Counted from the stretch's first letter, positions 8,938 to 17,341 are shown. The stretch: DNA of 64,000 bases from Flavobacterium sp. GT3R68 (GCF_007109225.1 NZ_VJZK01000001.1:1-64000); one strand, 5' to 3'. Notes: generated by a model from the letters alone, not told the origin. A program made the numbers and translations.

Positions 8938-10392
8938 TTATTGTTTTTGAATGATTGGGATTCCGAAATAAAATTCTAACACTTTTACTCTAAAGATATA
9001 ATCGTATTTTGTTCGCAATACTTCTGATTGCGCATTGACGAATAACGTTTGGGATTGATTGAAGTCAAAAGCATTCATCATTCCTACTGCATATTTTTCC
9101 TTTGCATAATTGTACGCTTCCTGTCTTGCTTCCAAGGCTGTCACGGCAGATTCGTAGGCCTTCAGTGCTCCTTTGGCATCGGTAAAAGCAGTAAATACAT
9201 TTCTTTCCAGATCCAGTTCCTGTTGACTGAACGCGATTTTAGAACGCTCTAAAGCCACTTTGGATCTTTCGACATTATTGCGAACAGAAAATCCATTTAA
9301 TATCGGAATACTTAACAGAACTCCAAAATTATGGCCTTTGTTATCGCTAAATTGATTAAAAATCGGTTCTGGCTTTCCTAAAATTGGGGTATAATTGGCT
9401 TGCATAACATTATAGTCAGTACCGTTTACATTTACTATTGCCCCACTTGAAGAATAAGGATTAGAAGCGTTGGGTTCAAATCCTACCACTCTATCCGAAT
9501 ATCCAGCGCTGGTGCTAAAACTATAAAAACCGCTTAAACTTGGCTGATATGCTCCTCTTGCAATCCGCATGTCCTTTTCGGCGATTTCCATGTTTGTTTT
9601 TGCAATTTTCAGTTCAACCCGCTCCTCTTTTGCTTTTTCATATATGGACGCCGGAGTTTGCAGCATTGTCGAACTTTCTGTTATCGTATTATCAGAATCC
9701 GCAATGTCGAAATCCTCAAAATTATCCAGTTGTAAAAGTTGTGCCAGGCTCAATTTTGAAATCAACAATGCGTTTTCAGCATTCACAATCGCCTGAGCGT
9801 TGGTCGCTGTTGTAGCTTTGATATCCAATAAATCCCCTCTCGGTATCACACCGGCATTGACCAATTCCTGGGAACGCTGCATTTGTCGGTCTGTGTTGGT
9901 CAATTGTTCTTTCTGCACTTTCACATTTTCCTTATTGAAAAGGATTTGTAAAAAAGCATTTGCTACATTCAACGCAACATCATCTTTCATTTTTGTCAGT
10001 TGATACTGTGCTGCAACAAGAGAAAGATTGGCTCTTCGCAGACGGTTTTGGTTTTGTAAACCATTATAAATGCTAAAACCGGAACTCAAACTCGCAGAAG
10101 TATATTGTGTAGTTTGATTCTCAGCTGCATTGGTAATAACATTTGTATTCAATCCAATATTCCAGGAATGTCTAACATCTGCACTTAATGTGGGCAGGAA
10201 ATTTCCAACCGCACTTCTTTTATCAATCGCAGCGATTTGATTGTCCAATTGCGATTGTTTGATGGAAATATTATTTTTTATCGCATAATCCACACATTCC
10301 GCTAAGGTCCATTGTTTGGTTTGGGCTTGGGAAAAAACTCCTGCAAGCAAGGCAAAAATTAATGTTATTTTACTAACTACAGTTTCTTTCAT
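8938..10392 (-). CDS. TolC-family outer membrane efflux channel
   Basis: The product is 484 aa. A signal peptide (KITLIFALLAGVFSQAQ) precedes the family opening WTLAECVDYAIKNN and two internally related halves of long helices and short beta segments (motifs NVANAFLQILFNKENV and YAVGMMNAFDFNQSQT). It forms the outer-membrane and periplasmic exit duct for an efflux or type I export system. I took the ATG at 10392, directly before the signal peptide; an in-frame ATG at 10410 would add MHDTHP. It is first in the tolC-like, adaptor, tsaB run, with a TAAATTTG box 38 nt upstream. Confidence 0.92.
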   Translation of the reverse strand: MKETVVSKITLIFALLAGVFSQAQTKQWTLAECVDYAIKNNISIKQSQLDNQIAAIDKRSAVGNFLPTLSADVRHSWNIGLNTNVITNAAENQTTQYTSASLSSGFSIYNGLQNQNRLRRANLSLVAAQYQLTKMKDDVALNVANAFLQILFNKENVKVQKEQLTNTDRQMQRSQELVNAGVIPRGDLLDIKATTATNAQAIVNAENALLISKLSLAQLLQLDNFEDFDIADSDNTITESSTMLQTPASIYEKAKEERVELKIAKTNMEIAEKDMRIARGAYQPSLSGFYSFSTSAGYSDRVVGFEPNASNPYSSSGAIVNVNGTDYNVMQANYTPILGKPEPIFNQFSDNKGHNFGVLLSIPILNGFSVRNNVERSKVALERSKIAFSQQELDLERNVFTAFTDAKGALKAYESAVTALEARQEAYNYAKEKYAVGMMNAFDFNQSQTLFVNAQSEVLRTKYDYIFRVKVLEFYFGIPIIQKQ

Positions 10393-10429
10393 AGGATGTG
10401 TATCGTGCAAAGGATAATTTTAGTGATTG

Positions 10430-10437
10430 CAAATTTA
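10430..10437 (-). promoter_or_regulatory. Possible -7 box for the TolC-like operon
   Basis: On the minus strand the sequence is TAAATTTG, matching the Bacteroidota -7 consensus TAnnTTTG. No TTG lies at the usual 17-23 nt upstream, so this is only a candidate. Confidence 0.4.
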
Positions 10438-10576
10438 TGTTTTTTTGTCAATTTTTTAACGAAAAACAAATTAATCTTATAAGACGATTCTCTCGAATTT
10501 ATGTTACAGGATTTTTTTGTAAATGTTTCGAAATTAAAATTAAATTTACCCTGTTAAAATCTAACCTTGCATCCCT

Positions 10577-11971
10577 TTGAAAACTATATTTCACATCGCT
10601 TTTTTCTCCCTGATTGTACTGCTTTCAGGCTGTTCTTCGACCCAGAAAATTGCCTCTTTAAAACCGGAGCCAGATGATGCATCGCCATTGGCTTACGAAA
10701 ACACCACATCTTTTATAAAAATTCCAATCGTAATCAAACTGAAGGATATCGAAAACCAGACCAACAGGACATTGACCGGGTTGATTTATGAAGACACTAA
10801 TATTGAGGACGATGATATCGAAATGAAGGTCTGGAAGCTGGCCCCCATCTCAATTGAAAATCTAAACGGAAAAATAAAAACGGTTCTGCCTTTAAAAGCA
10901 TTTGTAAAATACCGCATCGGAACCGACCGGTTAGGTGTTGATTTATATAACACGCGCGAATTCAACCTTAATGGTATCGTTACATTAATTAGTGATGTCA
11001 GTTTGTCCAATTGGAAATTAAACACCACGACAGAATTGAAATCACTGGACTGGAATGAATCGCCTACAACAACGGTACTGGGAAAAACAGTACCTATTAC
11101 GTATTTAATTAATCCAACGGTACGTTTGTTCAAATCCAAAATCGAAAGAAAAATAGATGAATCTATTGGCACCTCAATGGATTTCAAGTCGAATGTATTG
11201 GACGCCTTGGAAAAAATCTGCGCGCCTTTTCAGATGAACGAAGCTTATGACACCTGGCTTCGTGTGGTGCCAATTGAATTATATACCACGGATGCCAAAT
11301 TCAAAAAAGAAACCATCACGATGGATATGGGTTTGAAATGCACGATGGAAACCCTAATCGGGCAAAAACCAGCAACGAAGTTTGACAGAACGAAAATTAT
11401 CTTAAAACCCGTAACACAAATGCCGGATCACATTTCGGCCAATATAGTTGCTGTTTCCAGTTATCAGGATGCCTCCAAAATAATGACAAAGAACTTCTCC
11501 GGACAGGAATTTGGCACCGGAAGTAAAAAAGTAACGGTGCAAAATGTTGCGCTTTGGCATAAAAACGGAAAGATGGTCATCGCACTGGATTTATTGGGAA
11601 GCCTGAACGGAACCATTTATTTGACGGGTTATCCGCAATACAACGAGACTACGAAAGAAGTGTATTTCGACCAACTGGATTATGCCATTGATACGAAAAG
11701 CCGATTGATGAAAACGGCCAACTGGTTAGCCCAAGGGTTAGTATTGCGAAAAATTCAGGAGAGTTGCCGCTATTCGATTAAGCCTAATCTGGACGAAGGC
11801 AAGCAGAGCATGATGAAATACCTGAAGAATTACTCACCGATGCCAGGCGTTTTTATCAACGGGGTCATGGAAGATATCCAGTTCCAGAAAATACAATTGA
11901 CCAACAAAGCGATTATTGCTTTTATCAAGGTAAATGGAGATGTAAACGTTACCGTTGACGGCATTAAGTAA
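10577..11971 (+). CDS. DUF4403 family outer-membrane lipoprotein
   Basis: The product is 464 aa. The start is TTG at 10577: an in-frame stop lies at 10562-10564, no ATG lies between them, and TTG opens a perfect lipoprotein signal (FSLIVLLSGCSS, lipid Cys at the LSGC box). The body matches the DUF4403 family, beta-rich proteins thought to be periplasmic or envelope lipid-binding-like (tubular) proteins; no function is established. It is transcribed alone, divergently from the TolC-like operon, and ends just before a REP-like repeat. Confidence 0.85.
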   Translation: MKTIFHIAFFSLIVLLSGCSSTQKIASLKPEPDDASPLAYENTTSFIKIPIVIKLKDIENQTNRTLTGLIYEDTNIEDDDIEMKVWKLAPISIENLNGKIKTVLPLKAFVKYRIGTDRLGVDLYNTREFNLNGIVTLISDVSLSNWKLNTTTELKSLDWNESPTTTVLGKTVPITYLINPTVRLFKSKIERKIDESIGTSMDFKSNVLDALEKICAPFQMNEAYDTWLRVVPIELYTTDAKFKKETITMDMGLKCTMETLIGQKPATKFDRTKIILKPVTQMPDHISANIVAVSSYQDASKIMTKNFSGQEFGTGSKKVTVQNVALWHKNGKMVIALDLLGSLNGTIYLTGYPQYNETTKEVYFDQLDYAIDTKSRLMKTANWLAQGLVLRKIQESCRYSIKPNLDEGKQSMMKYLKNYSPMPGVFINGVMEDIQFQKIQLTNKAIIAFIKVNGDVNVTVDGIK

Positions 11972-11980
11972 GCCAACTTC

Positions 11981-12060
11981 CGCGTGAGGGATGGAAGCGG
12001 CATCCCGCGCTTTTTTTGCGTGGATAAAGCGGATAGCCCGTTCGCCGCGGCGAACACGCC
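11981..12060. repeat. REP-like palindromic repeat, copy B, with GC-rich palindrome
   Basis: Read on the minus strand it runs GGGCTATCCGC..ATCCACGCAAAAAAAGCG..GGGATGCCGCTTCCATCCCT, sharing its core with 4008-4064. Next to it, at 12040-12055, is the perfect 16-bp palindrome GTTCGCCGCGGCGAAC. It sits between two convergent genes and could also act as a transcription barrier. Confidence 0.8.
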
Positions 12061-12093
12061 CAAATTATTTAGAGGAAACTGAAAAAGACTTAT

Positions 12094-12321
12094 TTATTTT
12101 TTCGCTTTCATGCGGTAAATATAGTACCCGACTCCGCCCACCAGAATATACGGTATCGCCATTAAGTAAACGATTCCGTCATTGACTGCTTCCGCTTTTA
12201 CGGCGTTCCCTTCACTTTCCAAGGCGGCGCGGCACATGGCACACTGCGCTTTAGCGGAAGGCGTTCCCAAAAACATCAGGAGCACTAAAGTAATTTTTAG
12301 TATATTTTTTTTAGTGAACAT
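12094..12321 (-). CDS. Small membrane protein with CxxC, oxidase-assembly operon
   Basis: The product is 75 aa. A signal peptide or first helix (ITLVLLMFLGTPSAKA) is followed by QCAMCRAALES, a CxxC pair right after the cleavage site, and then a second membrane helix (IVYLMAIPYILVGGVGYYIY) with a basic tail. Its start overlaps the end of the DUF420 gene by 11 nt, so it is translationally coupled and belongs with SCO and the DUF420 protein. The CxxC pair could bind copper or do thiol exchange for oxidase assembly; that is inference. Confidence 0.75.
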   Translation of the reverse strand: MFTKKNILKITLVLLMFLGTPSAKAQCAMCRAALESEGNAVKAEAVNDGIVYLMAIPYILVGGVGYYIYRMKAKK

Positions 12322-12853
12322 AATACGGGGAAATCATCAGATACACTACGACACCGGTAACGGCAACATACAACCAGATTGGGAATGTAATTTTAGCGAT
12401 TTTCTTGTGTTTGTCGAATTTTTGAGCCAACGCCCTGACATACGTAATCAATACTAACGGGATGATCGCGATAGAAAGCACAATGTGCGTTATCAGGATA
12501 AAAAAATAGACATAGCGGCTAACTCCTTCGCCTCCATATTTGGTTGAATCAGAAGTCATGTGATAGGCTACATACATTGCTAAAAAAGCAACCGAAAGAC
12601 CAATCGCAGTTTTCATCAGATTTTCATGCAGTTTTCTGTTCCCGTTTTTGATGGCGACCACTGCCGACACCAAAACCATAGCGGTAATCCCATTGATGGA
12701 AGCATAAATAGGAGGTAAAAAAGAAAGCGGAGTCACATTAAACCCCAATTTTTTTAAGTTAACCGTAAAAAGGACGGCAACCACTAACGGGATAGTAACC
12801 GATAACGCCACAATCCACTTATTATATTTTTGTTCAATCGTATTATCTTCCAT
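12311..12853 (-). CDS. DUF420 family membrane protein (oxidase-associated)
   Basis: The product is 180 aa with four to five membrane helices (for example WIVALSVTIPLVVAVLFTV and AMYVAYHM). Conserved His residues lie in helices (LMKTAIGLS..YHMTSD, FILITHIVLSIAIIPLVLITYVRA). DUF420 proteins, such as Bacillus CtaM-like YozB relatives, are associated with cytochrome oxidase assembly. It lies 1 nt downstream of the SCO gene and overlaps the next small gene. Confidence 0.88.
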   Translation of the reverse strand: MEDNTIEQKYNKWIVALSVTIPLVVAVLFTVNLKKLGFNVTPLSFLPPIYASINGITAMVLVSAVVAIKNGNRKLHENLMKTAIGLSVAFLAMYVAYHMTSDSTKYGGEGVSRYVYFFILITHIVLSIAIIPLVLITYVRALAQKFDKHKKIAKITFPIWLYVAVTGVVVYLMISPYYVH

Positions 12854-12854
12854 G

Positions 12855-13541
12855 TTATTCTCTCAATAAAATTGCAATATCCTGCTGAATAGCCTTCACT
12901 CCTTCTTTTTCAATTCCGTCGTAATATAAAATCGGGTTGCCATAATCGTCTTTTCTGCAACGGATGTTTCCGTTTTTGTCGATGAGTGCAAACAATCCCG
13001 AATGTTCGAAACCACCGTTTACTTTGCTGTTTTCGCCCGCATATAAATTGAACCCTTTGTTGGCAATGTCAAAAATATACGCTTTATTTCCTGTCAGCAT
13101 GTGCCAGTTGGAGGATTTTACACCCAAGAGTTCCGCATGCGACTTCAGGACTTCCGCGGTATCGTGTTCCGGATTTATGGTAATGGATGCAATTCCGAAA
13201 TTAGGATTTCCAAAGAATTTATTCTGGATATCGATCATGTTCCGGTTCATCTTTGGGCAGATTGTTGGACAGGTCGTGAAGAAAAATTCGACGATATAGA
13301 CTTTCCCCAGATAATCTTTATTGGAAATGGTTTTATTGTTTTGATCTTTCAGTTCAAATTTGGGTGCCGGTCCGATTTTCATCAGCTTGCCATCTTTTAC
13401 GGTTTGATTCGAAACCGCATCCAGGCGTTCGCCCTTCACCACTTCATGATTCTTTACGCGATCCACGATCTTGGGAATGGCATAAATTCCAAAAACCAGG
13501 ATTACCAATGAGATGCCGATATAGGATTTATTTTTTAGCAT
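12855..13541 (-). CDS. SCO1/SenC family copper chaperone
   Basis: The product is 228 aa. One N-terminal membrane anchor (about 7-25) is followed by a thioredoxin fold facing the periplasm. The copper ligands of the family are present: C91 and C95 in TTCPTICPKMN and H180 in GFEHSGLF. SCO proteins deliver copper to the CuA site of oxidase subunit II, which is encoded about 24 kb away in this window. It lies 5 nt after the cysteine-less SCO-like gene and 1 nt before the DUF420 gene. Confidence 0.93.
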   Translation of the reverse strand: MLKNKSYIGISLVILVFGIYAIPKIVDRVKNHEVVKGERLDAVSNQTVKDGKLMKIGPAPKFELKDQNNKTISNKDYLGKVYIVEFFFTTCPTICPKMNRNMIDIQNKFFGNPNFGIASITINPEHDTAEVLKSHAELLGVKSSNWHMLTGNKAYIFDIANKGFNLYAGENSKVNGGFEHSGLFALIDKNGNIRCRKDDYGNPILYYDGIEKEGVKAIQQDIAILLRE

Positions 13542-13546
13542 AAGAA

Positions 13547-14188
13547 TTAGATTTTTCTTGTGGCATTATGATTCTTTTTCAAAGCTGCCCGATATTCGTA
13601 CAGGATAATTTTAAAATCATCCAGCATCTCATTACTCAGCTCAGAGGGATGGAAAGTATTATAGCCTTCCTTGTAGTCTTTCTTTTCCTTTCTGCCTCTT
13701 AAGTTACGTTCTTTATCTACAATGAAGACATTTGGCGTCCCGAAATGGGAATCTAATTTCCCAACCAGCTTCAATTGATTGTAATAAGCATGGATTTCTT
13801 CTGTAGGCGCGAAAACAAAATGCCATTGGGAAACATCGGTAATAGCCGAAAGCTCATCTACAATGTATTTGGCGTCATTTTCTGTTCCTATGGGACATAA
13901 TACAACAAACTGCAGATCTTTGAATTCGTGATACCGCTGGTAAATTTTTTGGTTCAGGTTAAAGTAGTTCCCCTTGTTCTTTAAAATATCTAATCCGGAA
14001 AAACCGAGAATCGTAATTTTTTTATCCAGGGTTACCGGTTTTCCATCCAAGGAATGCCAAGCGCCAAAATCAGGAATATGAGGCGTAAGTGTAGGTAATT
14101 TATTGAAACTGTTTATCCCCGATGCGAAGAAGAGGTAGGCAACAATAGGCAAGATAAACAACGTGAAAAGGACCAGATTTTTTTTCAT
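13547..14188 (-). CDS. SCO/thioredoxin-like membrane-anchored protein lacking the CxxxC site
   Basis: The product is 213 aa. One N-terminal helix (about 4-22) precedes a domain with the secondary-structure pattern of SCO/TlpA proteins (SLDGKPVTLDKKITILGF, then FGTPNVFIVDKERNLRGR). Where the CxxxC motif would follow the first core strand there is GFSGLDILKNK (62-72). The only Cys is C98, in a different strand. It therefore cannot bind copper or do dithiol chemistry in the usual way. It is first in the operon with SCO, DUF420 and the small CxxC protein, which suggests an auxiliary or structural role in oxidase assembly. A TATTTTTG box lies at 14215-14222 (minus strand). Confidence 0.8.
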   Translation of the reverse strand: MKKNLVLFTLFILPIVAYLFFASGINSFNKLPTLTPHIPDFGAWHSLDGKPVTLDKKITILGFSGLDILKNKGNYFNLNQKIYQRYHEFKDLQFVVLCPIGTENDAKYIVDELSAITDVSQWHFVFAPTEEIHAYYNQLKLVGKLDSHFGTPNVFIVDKERNLRGRKEKKDYKEGYNTFHPSELSNEMLDDFKIILYEYRAALKKNHNATRKI

Positions 14189-14221
14189 TTTTAAATATGA
14201 AATTATTTAAGGTGCAAAAAT

Positions 14222-14252
14222 AAAAAAAGACGGTGTAATACCGTCTTTTTTA
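14222..14252 (-). terminator. Terminator after the ctaB-cox operon
   Basis: A 6-bp stem GACGGT/ACCGTC with loop GTAAT is flanked by A7 and T6. It is 16 nt downstream of the subunit IV stop and separates this operon from the SCO operon. It should also work on the plus strand. Confidence 0.88.
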
Positions 14253-14267
14253 TGAATTAATATACTG

Positions 14268-14618
14268 TTAAAAATTCCATTTGATAGTGGCATTTTTAAA
14301 AACCTCGAAAATATAATTACCTTCTACTAAAAGGATGAATAATAAGTAAATAACCAGGAAGATAACCGGGAGTACAACTGCCCATCTTAAAGTTCCTTTT
14401 TCGCCTTCCATGTGCATAAATGCCCAGACAATATAATAAGCTTTGAAAATGGTTAAGATATAAAATATCCAATTCAGCAAATTCATTCCAAGTAAATGGT
14501 TCAAGTGCAGTGATTCCGGTTTAACAATCCCAAGGAAAACCTCTACCGTTGTTACAACAGATAATAATCCGAAAACAAACCAGATTTTTTTTGTATTAGA
14601 AACATGTTCGTGTGACAT
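14268..14618 (-). CDS. Cytochrome c oxidase subunit IV (CtaF/CoxD-type)
   Basis: The product is 116 aa with three membrane helices (IWFVFGLLSVVTTVEVFLGI, WIFYILTIFKAYYIVWAFMHM, WAVVLPVIFLVIYLLFILLVEG). The spacing and the motif AYYIVWAFMHM match the short prokaryotic subunit IV family. It is last in the ctaB, subunit III, subunit III, subunit IV operon, 18 nt after the larger subunit III gene. Confidence 0.9.
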   Translation of the reverse strand: MSHEHVSNTKKIWFVFGLLSVVTTVEVFLGIVKPESLHLNHLLGMNLLNWIFYILTIFKAYYIVWAFMHMEGEKGTLRWAVVLPVIFLVIYLLFILLVEGNYIFEVFKNATIKWNF

Positions 14619-14636
14619 AATAATAACTTTTGAAAA

Positions 14637-15665
14637 TTAAACTAGATAGAAAACTGTAAATACGAACACCCACACCAAATCCACAAAGTGCCAGTACAAT
14701 CCAACTTTTTCTACCATCTCATAACTTCTTCTTTTCTCATACGTCCCTAAAAGAACATTAAAGAAAATGATAATATTGATAATAACCCCAGAGAATACGT
14801 GGAATCCGTGGAAACCGGTAATAAAGAAAAAGAAATCGGCAAACAATTTGCTTCCGTATTCATTATGGGTCAGGTTAGCCCCTTCGATTACAAGGCTGGC
14901 ATTGCTCAATCTTGCTTCTGACTCAGCTCTGGTTAATATCGTTTTATGCTTGATTTTGGTAAGATTATGATCAATCCGGGTATCCTTTTTTGATACGGCA
15001 TCGTCTTCATAAATTACCTCTGTTCTGATTAACAATTCAGGATGTGCTTTGAATCCCGCTTGTACCTCGGCTACTGAATAGCTTGGCAACGCGCTTTCTT
15101 CCATAAACCATCTTCCTGTATTTCTTTTTAACTGCACTCTCTCTTCAGGAAGCGTAGCTGCGAAATCTTCCAGTTTTACTCTATGACCTTCTTTGTCGAC
15201 AAATTGAAGAAGACTTCCTCCTTTAGTTTCAATAGCGCCATATTCCCCTTTAATGAAATTTTTCCATTCCCATGCTTGTGATCCAACGAATATCAAACCT
15301 CCGATAATGGTCAAAAACATATAAAAAGCCACTTTGCTTTTTTGCATATGATGTCCTGCATCAACGGCCAAAACCATCGTTACAGATGAAAAAATCAAAA
15401 TAAATGTCATTAACGCCACATAGTACATCGGCGCAGAAACACCGTGCATAAACGGGAAGTGGGTAAACACCTCATCCGCCAAAGGCCAGGTCTCAATAAA
15501 TTTAAATCTTGAAAAACCATAAGCACCAAGAAATCCTGAGAACGTTAAGGCATCCGATACGATAAAAAACCACATCATCAATTTACCATAACTTGCTCCC
15601 ATTGGCTCATTTCCGCCACCCCAAGTTTTTTCTTCACTATTTGCAGTAGTAACTGTCGATTCCAT
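14637..15665 (-). CDS. Cytochrome c oxidase subunit III, long form with extra-membrane insertion
   Basis: The product is 342 aa, a heme-copper oxidase subunit III. The last helices carry family signatures (FHGFHVFSGVIINIIIFF and YWHFVDLVWVFVFTVFYLV). Between helix 4 (ending QAWEWKNFIKGEYGA) and helix 5 (starting near KLFADFFFFITGFHG) there is a hydrophilic segment of about 110 residues, which explains the length beyond the usual 190-270. It lies in tandem with a second, 193-residue subunit III gene, so the oxidase may use two related III subunits or split the canonical role between them. Confidence 0.92.
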   Translation of the reverse strand: MESTVTTANSEEKTWGGGNEPMGASYGKLMMWFFIVSDALTFSGFLGAYGFSRFKFIETWPLADEVFTHFPFMHGVSAPMYYVALMTFILIFSSVTMVLAVDAGHHMQKSKVAFYMFLTIIGGLIFVGSQAWEWKNFIKGEYGAIETKGGSLLQFVDKEGHRVKLEDFAATLPEERVQLKRNTGRWFMEESALPSYSVAEVQAGFKAHPELLIRTEVIYEDDAVSKKDTRIDHNLTKIKHKTILTRAESEARLSNASLVIEGANLTHNEYGSKLFADFFFFITGFHGFHVFSGVIINIIIFFNVLLGTYEKRRSYEMVEKVGLYWHFVDLVWVFVFTVFYLV

Positions 15666-15708
15666 ATTTAGTCATTCGTTAAAAAGTTCCCAAATTTACG
15701 TTTTTTTC

Positions 15709-16290
15709 TTATTTAAAGAAATATAAAAATAAAAACAAATAAACCCATAAGAAATCAAGAAAGTGCCAGTACATTGCACCTAGTTCAATACCAAGGGTTT
15801 GACCTGAATTGTATTTTTGTTTAAAATGATTATAAATTATTATCAAAAGCGAAATTAATCCTCCAAACAGGTGGGCCATGTGAACAATCGTAACAATATA
15901 AAGGAATGTTGTCGTAATCGAACTTTCACTTCCGGTGAAAAAATAACCGTTATCCACAATTTGTCTGAAACCTACAAACTGAAGAATTACAAACAATATT
16001 CCCAATGCTAAAGTAACTAAAAGAAATGAAGTCGTCGCCTTTTTATTGTCTTTTTGAATCGCTTTTTTAGCCAGATGAAAGGTAACGCTGCACGCAATAA
16101 TCACTGCAGTACTGTAGAAAAATGCGCTTGGTAATTGAAAATCCTTCAACCAGTCGGTTCTAGATTTACTAACCACAAAGGCACTGGTTAATCCGGCAAA
16201 CATCATAAACATGCTTACCATAGCAAACAACAGGATCAATTTGTATGACCGGGCTGTCCTTTGTTTATGTTCTTCAATTGTCATTTCCAT
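15709..16290 (-). CDS. Cytochrome c oxidase subunit III, short form
   Basis: The product is 193 aa with five membrane helices and the family ending MYWHFLDFLWVYLFLFLYFFK (seen as MYWHFLDFLWVYLF). It is close in pattern to the short five-helix subunit III. It starts 2 nt after the ctaB stop and is followed by the longer subunit III gene. The two share the terminal YWHFxDxxWV signature, so they are paralogues. Confidence 0.92.
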   Translation of the reverse strand: MEMTIEEHKQRTARSYKLILLFAMVSMFMMFAGLTSAFVVSKSRTDWLKDFQLPSAFFYSTAVIIACSVTFHLAKKAIQKDNKKATTSFLLVTLALGILFVILQFVGFRQIVDNGYFFTGSESSITTTFLYIVTIVHMAHLFGGLISLLIIIYNHFKQKYNSGQTLGIELGAMYWHFLDFLWVYLFLFLYFFK

Positions 16291-16292
16291 AA

Positions 16293-17195
16293 TTATCGTA
16301 AAAATTTATCTAATATATATACTAATTGCAGCAGCGTAATATAGGAAACACTCACCAGCATCAATGTTCTGGCTGCTTTTGGAGTCCGCAGCTGGTATAG
16401 TTTCACGGCATACAACAGCATCCACAACCCTAAAAGAAATACTGCCACGGCAGAAATCGGCGAGATGTGTAATTTTCCGGTATATCCTAAAACCGGTAAA
16501 AGGGATGCGACAATCAGCCAAACTGTGTAAAGAATGGTCTGCAAGGCGGTCGATTTATCTTTCTTCCCGGTTGGCAGCATGAAAAAACCTGCCTTTTCAT
16601 AATCATCGTATAAAAACCAACCAATGGCCCAAAAGTGTGGAAATTGCCAGAAAAACTGAATCAAAAATAAGGTTCCGGCCTCTATCCCAAAATCATTGGT
16701 AGCCGCAACCCAGCCCAACATAAATGGAATGGCTCCCGGAAAGGCACCCACAAAAACAGAGAGCGGCGTCATCCGTTTTAACGGCGTATAAACAGAGGTA
16801 TAAAGGAAAATTGAAATCGCACCAAACATAGCCGATTTCGGATTGATTGTATAAAGCAACGTAATCCCAATAATGGTCAGGATGGTCGCAATCGCTAAAG
16901 CGGAATTGACAGACATACGTCCTGAAGGAACGGGACGGTTTTTGGTGCGGTCCATCAAGATATCCAGATCTTTCTCAATGACCTGATTGAAAGCATTGGA
17001 AGCTCCCACCATGCAATACCCGCCAATGGCAAGAATAAGCAATACCGACCATTGGAAAGGATGCTCCTCGTCAAAACCCAACAAATAACCCGCAATCGAC
17101 GAAAACAAGACGCTGATAGCCAATCCTGCTTTGGTGATTTCTTTAAAATCAGTAAAAACCGTTTTAAGGGAAAAGGTATTAATAGTAGCGTTCAA
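16293..17195 (-). CDS. ctaB: Protoheme IX farnesyltransferase (heme O synthase)
   Basis: The product is 300 aa. It adds a farnesyl group to heme b to give heme O, the precursor of heme A for the oxidase; it is an inner-membrane protein of about eight to nine helices. Motifs: NAFNQVIEKDLDILMDRTKN with RPVPSGRMS for prenyl-diphosphate/Mg binding, and FLYDDYEKAGFFMLP. I chose TTG at 17195 (LNATINTFSLK region). An in-frame ATG at 17252 exists, but a good promoter with its -7 box at 17239-17246 lies downstream of that ATG, so transcripts would start after it. It is first gene of the cox subunit III-III-IV operon. Confidence 0.9.
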   Translation of the reverse strand: MNATINTFSLKTVFTDFKEITKAGLAISVLFSSIAGYLLGFDEEHPFQWSVLLILAIGGYCMVGASNAFNQVIEKDLDILMDRTKNRPVPSGRMSVNSALAIATILTIIGITLLYTINPKSAMFGAISIFLYTSVYTPLKRMTPLSVFVGAFPGAIPFMLGWVAATNDFGIEAGTLFLIQFFWQFPHFWAIGWFLYDDYEKAGFFMLPTGKKDKSTALQTILYTVWLIVASLLPVLGYTGKLHISPISAVAVFLLGLWMLLYAVKLYQLRTPKAARTLMLVSVSYITLLQLVYILDKFLR

Positions 17196-17238
17196 AGCTG
17201 ATTTGATTTGGTTCTGCGTCCCAAATTTTAGGACGGGG

Positions 17239-17269
17239 CAAAGATACTTCAAAATTTATGTTACATCAA
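17239..17269 (-). promoter_or_regulatory. Promoter of the ctaB-cox operon
   Basis: On the minus strand TTG (17269-17267), 20 nt, then TATCTTTG (17246-17239) match the Bacteroidota TTG/TAnnTTTG promoter in sequence and spacing. The predicted start near 17232 gives a leader of about 37 nt to the TTG codon at 17195. Confidence 0.8.
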
Positions 17270-17310
17270 AATGAATCCCTGAAAATGAGTCCTGAAAAAC
17301 AGATTTAACA

Positions 17311-17341
17311 AAAAAGGCAAACATTATTCTGTTTGCCTTTT
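17311..17341 (-). terminator. Terminator after the remB-like gene
   Basis: An 11-bp stem AAAAGGCAAAC/GTTTGCCTTTT with loop ATTATTCT lies about 45 nt after the remB-like stop. In the minus direction it is followed by a T run. Confidence 0.88.

Noticed and set aside
12040..12055. Perfect palindrome GTTCGCCGCGGCGAAC taken as a plain operator
   Set aside because: It lies within the REP-like repeat between convergent genes, so the repeat explains it better than a separate operator.
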